From JBBATK01 sp039810585 (lineage in GTDB: Bacteria > Bacteroidota > Ignavibacteria > Kapaibacteriales > NICIL-2): a DNA stretch of 64,000 bases. This document shows positions 44,606 to 53,707 of this stretch, piece after piece (within the stretch, counting starts at the first letter, position 1; the number at the start of each line of letters is the position of its first letter). The notes under the pieces are model-generated. The model did no database searches. It was not told the origin of the DNA and was given only the letters and a program-made list of their open reading frames with translations. The stretch spans positions 1 through 64,000 of the forward strand of contig JBDHXF010000010.1 in NCBI GenBank assembly GCA_039810585.1, written 5' to 3'. The translations under genes and the position numbers were made by a program.

Positions 44606-45544
44606 TCATATCGGGTTGTCAACTCCCGTTTGAACCGCGTCTCTGCGCTTTAACCACTGCGAGGCGGTGTCTGCAAAAATAATTGCTCCAATCATCAGGG
44701 CTGCTCCACTAAGCTCCATGATGCTTAATCGCTCATGGTGCGTGAAGTAAGCGATGATTGACGCGAAAATGGGTTCGAGCGTGAAAATGATACCCGCCTT
44801 AACCGGAGGAACAAAACGTTGTACCTTGGTTTGCAAGTAGGTGGACGCCAGAGACCCCAACACTGCGGTATAGGCCACAGAGACGATCAGCCAGGACGTC
44901 CAATTCGTATCGATAGCTCGCTGAAGACTCCACTCGCCACCTGCGTTGAGTACCATCGCCACAACCATACCCAACAGTACGGTCATCGCAAACTGTACGA
45001 TAACTAAGTGCTCTGTGTAGCTGTGTACGTGTTGTGATCGTGTTGAAGCTCTATCAAGGAAGGATATGTAGAAGGACCAAAGAATGGCTCCACCCAGTGT
45101 CATCACGTCTCCCACATTGATCTGCTGAGCTTCGGGATGGGTAAGCAGAAGCAAACCGACGCTAGCGCCTAGTACCGCAATGCCATGAATGCGAGTCATA
45201 CGCGTACCGCGTATCAAGCGGTCTGCACCAGGCACGAAGATGACCACCATGCCTGTGATGAACGCACTTTTCGAAATCGTGGTGTACTGTAATCCCCCGG
45301 TTTGCAGATAAAAACCGGCACCGTAGAGTGCACCTAAAATCGAACCATCGACGATGGTGCGTCGCTGCATGCTCAAGAGTCGGCGGTGCCAGAGCAGCGC
45401 TGCAAGACCTGAAGCAACAAGGAAACGGAGAATAACGAAGGACAAAGCGTCGCATGATTCCAGGGCAATCTTGCTAAACACAAACGTGCCGGACCAAAAG
45501 ACGGTCGTCAACGCGAGAATGGCTTCTGCCTTTCGTTCGGTCAT
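44606..45544 (-). CDS. EamA/DMT family transporter
   Basis: 312 residues with about ten membrane helices in two EamA repeats: the first from F-W-S-G-T-F-V-F-S-K-I-A-L (about 16-28), the second from G-A-I-L-W-S-F-Y-I-S-F-L-D-R (about 155-168). The end of the second repeat shows the family's A-G-I-I-F-T-L-E-P-I-F-A-S-I-I-A-Y block (about 250-266). Such proteins export metabolites or amino acids; the substrate cannot be told. It precedes the cyclo-ligase gene and may be co-transcribed. Confidence 0.9.
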   Translation of the reverse strand: MTERKAEAILALTTVFWSGTFVFSKIALESCDALSFVILRFLVASGLAALLWHRRLLSMQRRTIVDGSILGALYGAGFYLQTGGLQYTTISKSAFITGMVVIFVPGADRLIRGTRMTRIHGIAVLGASVGLLLLTHPEAQQINVGDVMTLGGAILWSFYISFLDRASTRSQHVHSYTEHLVIVQFAMTVLLGMVVAMVLNAGGEWSLQRAIDTNWTSWLIVSVAYTAVLGSLASTYLQTKVQRFVPPVKAGIIFTLEPIFASIIAYFTHHERLSIMELSGAALMIGAIIFADTASQWLKRRDAVQTGVDNPI

Positions 45545-45631
45545 CCCGAGCCCTCAAAATTCACAAATCATCAATGGACACGTTGGGTCGTCTGCTGCAC
45601 TTGATTCGTTGTCAACAACACTCAGTACGTG

Positions 45632-48022
45632 CTACTCCCAATCGACTTGCACAAAAATATCGGTATTCCGCCCTTTGTCGTCACTGCACGAGATCTTATT
45701 TCTCCCCCGTTGCGGTTTAATAAACACTTGTGCCGTGGGTAGTGCTTCTTGAATCAGCTTGTCGTTTAAAAACCAGTACACTTCTCGAACATCCGGAGCC
45801 ACTGTGCACGCCAACATCAACGGATTCTTATCAGTTCGTGATACCAAATACGACTTCCCCGCAGACGGTGAGCTGATGTGCGGCGCATGATCGTGTTCTA
45901 CTCTCGTGCACAGTGGATTGTGAGGTGGTGGCAGCTCGACGGCAATGTGTTCCCGTTTGTAGTAGGCCAGCAATTCAGGCGCGTAATTGCGCACGAGTAT
46001 GCGCTTGAAGCCGGCTTTGGGCAGGCAACTTGTGCAGTAACTCATACGACCGTCCTGCGAAACCGGTATAAGCTGAACGTGCGAACAGCGCTGTGCAGGC
46101 GACACAGTCGGAATGAAATAGTCGGTGACCGTTTTATCACAATACTCGCCGGGAACCAAACCGCTCTCGGCACAGACGAGTCGGAAGTCAACATCCTTCG
46201 GAGCCGAATACCAATCTCCGGTAGCATTGTAATCCAAGGCATTGAAAAGAGAAAAGAGCAGAGGAGTTGCGCTGGACGCACCTGACAAGTCGGCGATTCC
46301 CTCGCCACTGAAATTGCCAACCCACACAGCAATGGTAAAGCGCTTGTTGTATCCAATGCTCCAGGCATCCCGACGACCATATGAGGTACCGGTTTTCCAT
46401 GCCACCTTCGGCACGTGCGTTGCACTGAGGTAATTCACCGGCAAATCCGGTCGGGTGAGTTGCGTGAGGATGTCGGTGACCATGAAACTTGCACCCGGTG
46501 ATATCATTTGTTTCGACATCGTGTCGCGGTCTGACTGCAACCAGTGTAACGCCCGCAGCCTGCCGCCCGCGGCAAAACATGAGTAGAGATGAGCCATTTC
46601 CTCCAACCGCACTCCACAGCCGCCTAAGGCAAGCGACAAGCCAACGTTCGCCGCGTCCGGCGCGATACTCTTAAATCCCAGTGCGCTCAGTTTGGCGGCG
46701 AAGGGCTGCACCCCAATGTCGTGCAGGACCTTTACCGCCGGAACATTTAACGACTGTGCCAGTGCCTGTTCGACCGTGACCGCTCCGTGAAAATTCTGGT
46801 CATAATTCTCCGGGGCGTAACCATTGTAGTCAACCGGAACGTCGCTCAGAACTGTCTTTGGTGTGAGCAATCCTTTGTCTATCGCCATTGCATAGAGCAA
46901 GGGCTTCAATGCTGATCCCGGTGAGCGCAAGGCTTGAATTCCATCGCATTGACCGGCATGCAAGCGATCGGAAAAGTCGGCCGAACCGATGTAGGCTTCC
47001 ACATCCTGTGTCTGGTTGTTTATCACCATGGCCGAGCAGTTGTAGATACCCAGCATTTTTGTCCGCTGAATGTAGTTGTAGCAAAGCACAGCACAATCGT
47101 GCTGCGCTCGAGCGTTGAGAGTACTGTGGATGATGTCCTCAGACGGAAAACGGTCCTTTAAACGCAAGGCGTAGTGCGGTGCCCAACGGGGTACATCCAC
47201 TCGCTTCAGGACAGTAGGCTCTTGCATAGCATCCACGATGCGGTCGTGCGCGAACACAGAAGCGGCGTCAAAGCGTTGTAGCCACACATTGCGTTGGCGA
47301 AGAATCTCCGGGTTTTGCTCACCTAAACGCAATGACGTTGGACGATTGGGAATCACTGCCAAGGTCACCACTTGCGCCAACGACAATTGCAGGGGCAAGC
47401 GATCGAAATACAATAACGACGCCGCTTTTACCCCCTCGATGTTTCCTCCGTAGGGCACCAGATTGAGATACAATTGCAGAATCTCATCTTTTGAATAGTG
47501 TATCTCCAGTTGTATCGCGTGAAACGCTTCAAGAAGTTTCGACCACAACGTGCGTGAACGAGGTTGAAGCAATCGAGCGACCTGCATGCTAATCGTTGAT
47601 GCCCCTGAACCAATGCGATGAGTCCATACATTAAATAGTGCTGCTCGCACGATGGCAAAGGGATTCACGCCAGGATGCCAGTAAAACCAACGATCCTCCT
47701 TACGGACGATGGTGGTACGAAGCAATGGAGAGATTTCCTGAAGTTCTGTCTTCATGCGCCATTTCTGGTCGCTCGACAGAAAAGCATGCACGACACTTCC
47801 GTCCGACGCCGTTATAATCTGAGCATAACTCACGCGCGGTGTGAAGGGGAACAAGAGATCCAATACAAGAACCATGAGCATCAACACTAATCCGCCTCTG
47901 TAGAGAACCCTCAGCGTATTTCTCAGCCGCGGAGCGGCTTGCCATTTCTTGTGCAGAATGGTAACCACACGACGAAGCCTTGCTCTCATCGGATTTAGCG
48001 ACGCACTGTCGGTGTTGGTCAT
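45632..48022 (-). CDS. pbpC: Penicillin-binding protein 1C (bifunctional peptidoglycan synthase)
   Basis: 796 residues. Cytoplasmic N-terminus, one membrane helix (about 43-60), then a GT51 transglycosylase domain with catalytic Glu109 in R-K-E-D-R-W-F-Y-W-H-P-G and G-A-S-T-I-S-M-Q-V-A-R. The transpeptidase domain has S-x-x-K in S-P-G-S-A-L-K-P (about 370), S-x-N in Q-S-L-N-V-P-A-V, and K-T-G in W-K-T-G-T-S-Y-G (about 541). The last ~100 residues are the BiPBP_C domain. It starts 2 bases after the alpha-2-macroglobulin gene. This pair is common in Gram-negatives and is taken to couple trapping of proteases with wall repair. Confidence 0.95.
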   Translation of the reverse strand: MTNTDSASLNPMRARLRRVVTILHKKWQAAPRLRNTLRVLYRGGLVLMLMVLVLDLLFPFTPRVSYAQIITASDGSVVHAFLSSDQKWRMKTELQEISPLLRTTIVRKEDRWFYWHPGVNPFAIVRAALFNVWTHRIGSGASTISMQVARLLQPRSRTLWSKLLEAFHAIQLEIHYSKDEILQLYLNLVPYGGNIEGVKAASLLYFDRLPLQLSLAQVVTLAVIPNRPTSLRLGEQNPEILRQRNVWLQRFDAASVFAHDRIVDAMQEPTVLKRVDVPRWAPHYALRLKDRFPSEDIIHSTLNARAQHDCAVLCYNYIQRTKMLGIYNCSAMVINNQTQDVEAYIGSADFSDRLHAGQCDGIQALRSPGSALKPLLYAMAIDKGLLTPKTVLSDVPVDYNGYAPENYDQNFHGAVTVEQALAQSLNVPAVKVLHDIGVQPFAAKLSALGFKSIAPDAANVGLSLALGGCGVRLEEMAHLYSCFAAGGRLRALHWLQSDRDTMSKQMISPGASFMVTDILTQLTRPDLPVNYLSATHVPKVAWKTGTSYGRRDAWSIGYNKRFTIAVWVGNFSGEGIADLSGASSATPLLFSLFNALDYNATGDWYSAPKDVDFRLVCAESGLVPGEYCDKTVTDYFIPTVSPAQRCSHVQLIPVSQDGRMSYCTSCLPKAGFKRILVRNYAPELLAYYKREHIAVELPPPHNPLCTRVEHDHAPHISSPSAGKSYLVSRTDKNPLMLACTVAPDVREVYWFLNDKLIQEALPTAQVFIKPQRGRNKISCSDDKGRNTDIFVQVDWE

Positions 48023-48024
48023 CC

Positions 48025-51000
48025 CTATTGCACCACCCTCAGCGTTGTTGCACCGTTGTACGAGTGAAACTCGCCATTATACATGGCGTCGGCGGCAGCC
48101 GGACCCACATGGTACACACCCGGTGATACTGCTCGGACTACGTAATAGAACGTTTGAACACCATTGAGATTCGTGAACAGATTCACTCGATCGTCTCGGT
48201 AATCAGTATTGGTTGGTGTTGTCTGCGAGCTTATCCACTTCAAATCGGGTATGTCGGTGATACGCGAGTTCTCTACCTCAAATCCGGCGGGCAGTAAGTC
48301 GCTGATGGCCACATTTTCGATCGGTGATCCGTACTGCATGTCCAGAGTGAGGCGAACCACGACCAAATCATTCTGTTTGAATACTCCGCCGGTGACTTCC
48401 CTTCCCCATCGATCGAAGTAACTACGACGGATGCGCATGAAATTATCCTCCTGCTTGACTGTGTTTGAGGTCGAGATTCCACTTGTTTCGTAGTAATAGA
48501 ACACTGCCCCACCTTTCGCGCTGATGGAAACATTTTGTCCGACCAATCCCTGGTTTATAACCACATCGTTGTCCTTGAGCTCCACCTTCTTGCCACCATA
48601 ACTCACTACTGCGGTACCCTTGTCGTGACCCACTCGGCGCGATACCTTGCCCAAAGCAATGAGCGCAAATGCCTCTTCTTGCGTCGAGTAATAACGCTGG
48701 ACACGAAGTAAGGTCGAGAGGTGATGCGTTAAGGTCATCACTTGTGGATTGCTGAACTCAACATCAGCGAGTACACTTAACACCAGGGCTTCGTCACGGA
48801 TGTGCGAACTGAAACACCCGCCAAAGGTTGTCGCGGACCATTGATCCATTTGCGACGGTAACACCCTTTCAAAACTGTTGCGATCTCCCAGAGCCAAGTA
48901 GGTACACGCAAGCATATATCGACTATCGTTACTCAGTAGCGAGGGAGCGCTCTTGTAGAAATTCATAAGAGACACATCTTGTCGTCCACCCAATGCTAGT
49001 ACATACAACGAGTAGAATATTTCTTGCGGTGCTATGGACTTGGTCATCGGCTTGTTCGATGCATCGAGGTACACATAGCTCCTCTTATCGCTCATGTGTG
49101 CCATCTTTGACAAGTAATGTAAGAGCCTGTCCAAACAGGCAGCGTTTACTTCATAGCCTGAATTGCGGGCTTCAAGCAAGAAGTGCGCGGCGTACGCCGA
49201 TCCCCACCATGAGCCCTCAATACCGCCTTGCCAGTACGACAATCCGCCATTGTATAACTGCATACTCTGCAGCTTGTTAATCGCCGCTTGCACGTTTTGA
49301 TTTGCCGCGGATTTTTCGGCTCCTGAAAGTGATTGACAAATGTCCGTCACATAGAGCTGCGGAAACGCTTTCGATGTTGTCTGTTCAACGCAACCGTATG
49401 GATACCCGATAAGGTAGTCTAGTTGTTTGGAGAACTCGGTCACCATCGATCGGCTAACTACGAGTTTCGATTTGGCTGTGGACGAGATAAACTCGGCCGT
49501 ACTCAACGTGATGTTTTTCGTTTCGCCTGCGGCGACGCTTCCACCGCCGGTATTCTTGAGTAACGGCGAAAGTGGACGTACTGCAATGGAAGTCTTATCA
49601 AAGTAATTTTCGCCGTTCGCATTTACCTTGACCTCTACACGCGCCTCACCAATAGCCGGAAGTGCACTCAGCGTGAACATAGCTCGACCCTCGCCATTCG
49701 GAGGAATGCTAAGGTTCTGCGATGTCGTTCCTTCAGCCTTCGCCGCTCCACTTACCGTAAACTGTGCGTTGACACTCATGGATTTCTGTGTCGTATTACT
49801 CAGTGTAACCGGAATATGGACAGTGTCGCCGGGACTAAGAAAACGTGGCAATCCGCTACTTACCACCAAGGGATCCGCAACTGTAATGTTCTTGTCGGCA
49901 GAACCAAAGGCTTTACCATGATAGGCCATTGCCATCACGCGCAGTGAACCTGAGAACTGAGGAATGTCAAAGCTGTAACTTGCTTCACCCGAGCCGGTTG
50001 CCTTTACAATTCCGCTCCAATAGGCGATGAGATTGAAACGCTTGGTGATCACGGGCGACAATCGGTTTTCGTAGGAGTCGTCACCCGCACCGTAGGACGT
50101 TTTCGTTGGTTTCAAATCGGGAAAGATGTAGGGATACAGATCGAACGACTCAACCTGCAAGGCTCGCTTTTGGTAGAAATATTCATGAGGATCCGGCGTT
50201 TTTGTACGCTTGATTGCTAAGATACCCTCGTCTACCACCGCTATTGTGAGCTCCGATCCTGGTGCAGCATGTACTCGGACTGTTTGACGAGTGTTGGAAC
50301 GACATCGCTCGGGTGCGTCAATCGAAACGGCAATGTGAGAGTTTTCCGGTTCGCACATCACCGGTGCAGCTCCATGCGCAACCGTTAAGGGCATCGAACC
50401 ATCATCCAGAGGTTTGAACAGCGTGGCCACCACATACACATTGGGAGTCATGTCGCCGGTTATCTTCAATTCCATTTTTGCCGACCGCTCGTCGGTGCGC
50501 AAATACTGGTAACTCTGAACACCGTTGCGTTCAATACTGACGAGGAGCCGCCCGGCGAACGGAGTTTTAAAGAGCACATTTGCCGTTTCGCCCACTCTGT
50601 AGGATGCCTTGTCAAGACTGATATCTACCGTGCCTTCTTTCTTGACCTCAAAGGAAGTCGATTCGCTGCTTCCCCAGTACCATGCCCAGAACCAACGACT
50701 GACGTAGTTGTCTGATTCAGGACTCATGACACGGACTTCGTAGTCACCACTCACCGGCGGAGTAACATTGACGGAGCTCGACGATCCACTAATGGTCAGC
50801 ACTTTATCCATGAGCACTTCCATCTTCTTCTGCGAAACATAGCTAAACCCACCCCAGTCGTTTTTCTGCAATACCGTTTGCCAGGTGTTGCGCACGAACT
50901 GCACTCGCGCCTGTGCACTTACCGCATTTCCGTTTTTGTCGACAGCCACTAAGGGCACGTTAACATTTTGGTGAGCCGGCATATACCCATCGCCATAGCG

Positions 51001-53502
51001 AATGCCGAAGAAGACCTTCTGCGTAGGCACATCCACGGTGGCCAAACGATTGACCGGTCGTCCGGTCTCGTCGAATACTGTACCAAAGACCTTTGCACTT
51101 AGCATACCCGAGTTCTCGAGCTCAGCGGGAATCGCGAATGAAACAGATGCGTTGCCGTGCTCATCCGTTTTGCCTTGCTGCACCTGATTGGCCACGTTCT
51201 TCGTGTTCTGCGTGGTAATAGAGAAGTTGTAATTCTTGAATTGTTTGGGCTGGAAGTACTTGCGTCCCAGGTCGCAACTGATCTCAAAATTCCTGTTCGC
51301 CGCAGGCGGACCGAAATAATTCATCGCATTGACGGAGGCTACAATGCTATCGCTCACCTCGTAGACTTGTTTGCTCGTTGTAAGCGAAACCTTAATTCGA
51401 TCGGGAACGAACTCCTCCACCGAAACGCTCTTGCTGCATAGGATGATGTCGTTCGATGACAACACTTCCGCCTGATAGGTTCCCGTTGTCATCGAGTTTG
51501 GAAGAGGGATATCCGTTGCAGCAGAACCCTCTCCATCGAGACTGAGTTTGAGTAAACGCCATTCCTTCCCGTCGGGAGCGCTGATGCGCAATTTGATGGG
51601 CACCTTGGTTACCGCATTCCACTTGCTATCACGTACGATGGTATTGAAGTGCAATGTCTCTCCCGGTCGGTATGCCTCGCGGTCACCATACAAGAACGCC
51701 TGCAAACCCGTACTGTTTTCTTGGAGGCCACCCACGTCAAATCGAGAAGTTTCCACATGGGTGTCGTTGAACATCATGTAATTGAAGTCGCCGGCAACAG
51801 TGGCTGTAATCATGCCAACGGTAAAGTCCTTCGCCTTGCGCAGCACATTCTCAAACTTTGCTACCCCGTTACCATCAGTAATAGTGCTCTGTAACACCTG
51901 ATTGTTGGTCGAGACGAATTTCACCGTCACGCCATTCATGCTCTCGGCGCTTTTGATGGAATTGCAGAAGACATAGACGTCGTTGCGGCTTTGCTTGGCA
52001 ATCATTCCTATGTCCGACACCGACACCAATTTCCCGGCACTCAAGTAGCGATCGTCCATCGACTCGACTTTCACCACGTAGATGCCCTTGTATTCACCCA
52101 GGTTGTCTACCGACAAATTCAGTAGCGAAACGTTACCGTTCTTGGCAAATGACTTCGTATCGTATTCATGCTCGGAAATCACATTGCCGTAGATCTTGTA
52201 GTACTCGGCCGAACGGTCAAAATTCCCATAACCACCACCATAGCTCGGCTGATGGTACTCTGCATCGTCTTCACCATCACCGGACGAGCTGACGTCGTAA
52301 TCGTGATAATCGTTATTCGACTCATCGTCGTAATAATATTGCCGGGCTTCTCGTAAAAACGCCTGGATATTATTCTCAAATATTTTAATGATGGTCACCT
52401 TTACCTTCGGTACTCCAACAATTCGCACACCGATATTGCGATAACTTTTCGGACTTAAATACATTGCCTTTGCCGAGCTGAACTTTATCTGAGGCTCAAG
52501 TGCGCCAAAGTTGATATTCTTGACGTAGTCCTGACTCATCACTCCACCCAACACACCCTTTAGAGTTTTATAAATCAGAATCGAATAATTTCGAGACGCT
52601 TCAAAATTCCCCTTTAAACGAAACCCATAATCTGTAATTTCATTCTGCAGTCCCGAAACTTCGGGATCGACTTTACCCCACTGATTAGCCACTAACTCAA
52701 CCGGCTGCGAAGTGTAGAATTTGACGATACCCATACCATCTTCAAATTCTGTACTACACGACGTAATTTCGAGTTTCTTTCGTGACGTGACTTGCGTTTC
52801 CACGAGCATATCGCTCGTCGTTTTCCACTCTGACCCTACACAGCTCAGACCCGCAGAAACAGAGGCTTTGAGCAAACCATCATCAACAGCATCACCCAAA
52901 TTTTGTAACTCAATTTTTACATCAGGGCCCACCGTCACATCAGGAACGGTAAAGGCTGCTGGTTGATCGTTCACCGTAAGATGAAGGAGCGCGCCAACAC
53001 TTTGAGCTTTTACCGGATAGTTAAAGTGCAACGTGGCCTGCAACTCAACCACTCCACCACGTTCAGCAACGCGCACCCACGATGCATCGCAAGACTCCAT
53101 TTTTAAATACGGCGTATGCGTTGTGAAATGCACATCCGAACCTAATGCTGTCTTCTCTCCGCCTAAACCAAGCACAGATTTGGTAATATCAATGGTATAA
53201 TTCGTGCTCGGAGCGAATTGTTGTGCCGGTGAAAAACTTAATTCATGTGCGGATATCCACTTGCACACACCTCGAACCGGTGGTTCGAAATGAACATACT
53301 CTGTGGTATCCCACTGATCCACAAGCGAGTCGGCAACAACGTCTGCGTTGAACGTGAAGACCAAATTTTGTTGCGGTGAAATGATGTCGTTGAAGTTGGT
53401 GGACTTCACTTCAAGACCACTGTGGAAGGAACACGAGCTCACGCTCAGGATAAGGCAGCACAAGGCTGCTGCGGTGCAGGCACGAAGCAGAAAGCGAGAC
53501 AT
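48025..53502 (-). CDS. Bacterial alpha-2-macroglobulin lipoprotein
   Basis: 1825 residues. A lipobox V-S-S-C puts the lipidated Cys at 24. Macroglobulin domains include D-R-E-A-Y-R-P-G-E-T-L-H-F (about 615) and D-K-A-S-Y-R-V-G-E-T-A-N-V (about 980). The thioester motif is present as G-C-V-E-Q with Cys1371 and Gln1374, so it should be able to bind attacking proteases covalently. An alpha-alpha toroid follows the thioester, then a C-terminal domain. An odd Tyr/Asp/Gly-rich insert (about 385-438) breaks an N-terminal domain. The protein sits in the periplasm as YfhM-type inhibitor. It is transcribed directly before pbpC. Confidence 0.94.
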   Translation of the reverse strand: MSRFLLRACTAAALCCLILSVSSCSFHSGLEVKSTNFNDIISPQQNLVFTFNADVVADSLVDQWDTTEYVHFEPPVRGVCKWISAHELSFSPAQQFAPSTNYTIDITKSVLGLGGEKTALGSDVHFTTHTPYLKMESCDASWVRVAERGGVVELQATLHFNYPVKAQSVGALLHLTVNDQPAAFTVPDVTVGPDVKIELQNLGDAVDDGLLKASVSAGLSCVGSEWKTTSDMLVETQVTSRKKLEITSCSTEFEDGMGIVKFYTSQPVELVANQWGKVDPEVSGLQNEITDYGFRLKGNFEASRNYSILIYKTLKGVLGGVMSQDYVKNINFGALEPQIKFSSAKAMYLSPKSYRNIGVRIVGVPKVKVTIIKIFENNIQAFLREARQYYYDDESNNDYHDYDVSSSGDGEDDAEYHQPSYGGGYGNFDRSAEYYKIYGNVISEHEYDTKSFAKNGNVSLLNLSVDNLGEYKGIYVVKVESMDDRYLSAGKLVSVSDIGMIAKQSRNDVYVFCNSIKSAESMNGVTVKFVSTNNQVLQSTITDGNGVAKFENVLRKAKDFTVGMITATVAGDFNYMMFNDTHVETSRFDVGGLQENSTGLQAFLYGDREAYRPGETLHFNTIVRDSKWNAVTKVPIKLRISAPDGKEWRLLKLSLDGEGSAATDIPLPNSMTTGTYQAEVLSSNDIILCSKSVSVEEFVPDRIKVSLTTSKQVYEVSDSIVASVNAMNYFGPPAANRNFEISCDLGRKYFQPKQFKNYNFSITTQNTKNVANQVQQGKTDEHGNASVSFAIPAELENSGMLSAKVFGTVFDETGRPVNRLATVDVPTQKVFFGIRYGDGYMPAHQNVNVPLVAVDKNGNAVSAQARVQFVRNTWQTVLQKNDWGGFSYVSQKKMEVLMDKVLTISGSSSSVNVTPPVSGDYEVRVMSPESDNYVSRWFWAWYWGSSESTSFEVKKEGTVDISLDKASYRVGETANVLFKTPFAGRLLVSIERNGVQSYQYLRTDERSAKMELKITGDMTPNVYVVATLFKPLDDGSMPLTVAHGAAPVMCEPENSHIAVSIDAPERCRSNTRQTVRVHAAPGSELTIAVVDEGILAIKRTKTPDPHEYFYQKRALQVESFDLYPYIFPDLKPTKTSYGAGDDSYENRLSPVITKRFNLIAYWSGIVKATGSGEASYSFDIPQFSGSLRVMAMAYHGKAFGSADKNITVADPLVVSSGLPRFLSPGDTVHIPVTLSNTTQKSMSVNAQFTVSGAAKAEGTTSQNLSIPPNGEGRAMFTLSALPAIGEARVEVKVNANGENYFDKTSIAVRPLSPLLKNTGGGSVAAGETKNITLSTAEFISSTAKSKLVVSRSMVTEFSKQLDYLIGYPYGCVEQTTSKAFPQLYVTDICQSLSGAEKSAANQNVQAAINKLQSMQLYNGGLSYWQGGIEGSWWGSAYAAHFLLEARNSGYEVNAACLDRLLHYLSKMAHMSDKRSYVYLDASNKPMTKSIAPQEIFYSLYVLALGGRQDVSLMNFYKSAPSLLSNDSRYMLACTYLALGDRNSFERVLPSQMDQWSATTFGGCFSSHIRDEALVLSVLADVEFSNPQVMTLTHHLSTLLRVQRYYSTQEEAFALIALGKVSRRVGHDKGTAVVSYGGKKVELKDNDVVINQGLVGQNVSISAKGGAVFYYYETSGISTSNTVKQEDNFMRIRRSYFDRWGREVTGGVFKQNDLVVVRLTLDMQYGSPIENVAISDLLPAGFEVENSRITDIPDLKWISSQTTPTNTDYRDDRVNLFTNLNGVQTFYYVVRAVSPGVYHVGPAAADAMYNGEFHSYNGATTLRVVQ

Positions 53503-53707
53503 AGTGATTGCCCAGCAAAAAATGTGGAAGGGAAAGAGAAGACTGTGGCGCGAAAATGCTGTATGGAATCAGCGAGTGCAAGGAAAAAAGACGCTTATTC
53601 CTTCAAAATCAAAGTTTTTTTTGGGTTTGGAGTTGAGTTATCTCAACGCGCGGCAGGGGATTTTTACTACACGCAGCGCAAGGCGCTGCTCTAAAGCCAA
53701 GAATGTA
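53503..53707. promoter_or_regulatory. Intergenic leader of the macroglobulin-pbpC operon
   Basis: 205 bases between the TonB receptor stop and the macroglobulin start. Two inverted repeats are visible: GTTGAG / CTCAAC with a 4-base centre at 53632-53647, and GCAGCGC / GCGCTGC with a 3-base loop at about 53674-53690, 18 bases after the receptor stop. The second could end the haem-uptake transcript, although no T-tract follows directly. The rest is AT-rich and holds no gene. Confidence 0.4.

Noticed and set aside
53674..53690. Rho-independent terminator after the HmuR-like gene
   Set aside because: The 7-bp GC-rich stem is good, but no T-tract follows on the minus strand, so it is only noted as a hairpin.
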